A DNA stretch of 7,936 nt from positions 1 through 7,936 of the forward strand of contig DMHJ01000251.1 of assembly GCA_003449495.1 (NCBI GenBank). Reading direction: 5' to 3'. A model generated the notes under the pieces. The model did no database searches, was not told where the DNA came from, and saw nothing but the letters and a program-made list of their open reading frames with translations. The DNA comes from Clostridiales bacterium UBA8153 (GTDB lineage Bacteria; Bacillota; Sulfobacillia; UBA8153). A program made the translations under genes and the position numbers. How positions within the stretch are numbered: the first letter of the stretch is position 1; each line of letters begins with the position of its first letter. Of the stretch, positions 7,265-7,936 are shown piece by piece.

Positions 7265-7936
7265 CCCGAACCATGTCCAGCGGACGGCACTACTGCGTCA
7301 CGCCGGTGCCGCCCGGTGGGCTTACAACTGGGGGCCGTGCCAGAAATAAGCAGCCCGCGAATCCGGTCAGCAGGTTCCTACCGCCATCGACCTGCACCGG
7401 CAGTTGCATGCCTTGAAGCAGACGGACTTCCCGTGGCTATATGAGGTTTCTAAGTGCGCCCCGCAAGAAGCTCGACGTAATCTCGACCGGGCCTTTCAGC
7501 GCTTCTTTCGCCGGTGCCGGAACGGGGCCAAAAAGAAGGGCTATCCGAGGTTCAAAGCTCGCAAACGGGGCGTCGGCAGCTTCTCTCTCGCCGGGTACAT
7601 CCGTGTGACCGGGGCAACCCGGCAACTTCCCCGCCTGGGGATACTGCGCCTGAAAGAGCGCAACTACCTACCTACCCATGACGTGAAGATCTTGCGGGCT
7701 ACGGTGACCGGGCGAGCCGGACGCTGGTGGGTGTCGCTCCAAGTCGAAGAAGAGCATCCCGATCCGAAACCCAAGGACGGGGAAGCGCTCGGCATTGACA
7801 TGGGAATCAAGCACCTCATGGTCCTGAGCGACGGGACCCGATTCGGGCCCCCGCGGGCTCTCCAGGCCGCACAGCAGCAGTTAGCACGTGCGCAACGGAC
7901 CGTTGCCCGGCGGCGTCAGGGATCGGCCAACCGGCG
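7230..7936 (+). pseudogene. tnpB: TnpB RNA-guided nuclease gene, premature stop at codon 40, 3' end outside window
   Basis: ATG 7230 starts MKVLRAYQTELDPNHVQRT, the normal TnpB N-terminus, and continues through ARWAYNWG to a TAA at 7347-7349. Beyond it the same frame is open to the window edge: AIDLHRQLHALKQTDFPWLY, VSKCAPQEARRNLDRAFQRF, KKKGYPRFKARK, LPRLGILRLKERNYLP and WWVSLQVEEE. These are the WED and REC parts in the usual order. LGIDMGIKHLMVLSDG supplies the first RuvC aspartate (codon 190, 7797-7799), and LARAQRTVARRRQGS begins the following helix. The second and third RuvC acids lie outside. TnpB proteins are IS200/IS605/IS607 nucleases guided by an RNA from the element's right end. 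A single base change (for example CAA to TAA) explains the stop. Apart from that codon the gene looks intact here, unlike tnpA. Internal restart is possible but no ribosome site is evident. Confidence 0.85.

Larger units (their letters stand above)
6717..7936 (+). mobile_element. IS607-type insertion sequence (tnpA relic plus tnpB), right end outside window
   Basis: A serine-recombinase tnpA overlapping a tnpB nuclease gene in the same direction is the IS607 arrangement. IS607 elements have no terminal inverted repeats and make no target duplication, so the left boundary cannot be fixed; it lies somewhere between the end of the methyltransferase (about 6543) and 6717. The element is decayed in its first half and better kept in its second. 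Confidence 0.8.

Noticed and set aside
1..7936. CRISPR array or tRNA/rRNA gene
   Set aside because: No regularly spaced direct repeats and no cloverleaf or rRNA-like stretch was noticed in a reading by eye.

Overview
The window is GC-rich DNA whose genes point to a Gram-positive, Firmicutes-type bacterium, probably a thermophilic or anaerobic clostridial relative (Moorella/Desulfotomaculum-like). The evidence is a classic T-box leader in front of a valyl-tRNA synthetase gene, strong purine-rich Shine-Dalgarno sites and use of TTG and GTG starts. The organism assignment is inference.

Layout. 1-594 is the C-terminal part of an IS66-family transposase, already inactive-looking because the expected catalytic Glu is Gly. 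592-822 on the minus strand is a frameshifted N-terminal remnant of a DUF4338 (DruA-like, transposon-associated) protein. At 934-961 lies a consensus sigma-A promoter, followed by a T-box riboswitch (about 968-1198) with a GTC valine specifier, an AGGGTGG core and an intrinsic terminator. A further 300 nt of untranslated, hairpin-rich leader precedes valS (1502-4141).

valS overlaps the next gene, a TaqI-like gamma-class adenine-N6 DNA methyltransferase (4138-5814) with no visible nuclease. That gene abuts or overlaps a small class I SAM methyltransferase (5826-6659), whose natural end appears shifted by one base near 6512. The three genes look like one translationally coupled operon read from the T-box promoter, so both methyltransferases may respond to uncharged tRNA-Val. 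This is inference.

After a strongly structured inverted repeat (6557-6614), 6717-7936 is an IS607-type element: a badly decayed serine-recombinase gene (tnpA) overlapping a tnpB nuclease gene. tnpB has one early stop codon but otherwise reads openly to the window edge, including the first RuvC aspartate. The operon is thus flanked on both sides by decaying mobile elements. No CRISPR array, tRNA or rRNA was seen.
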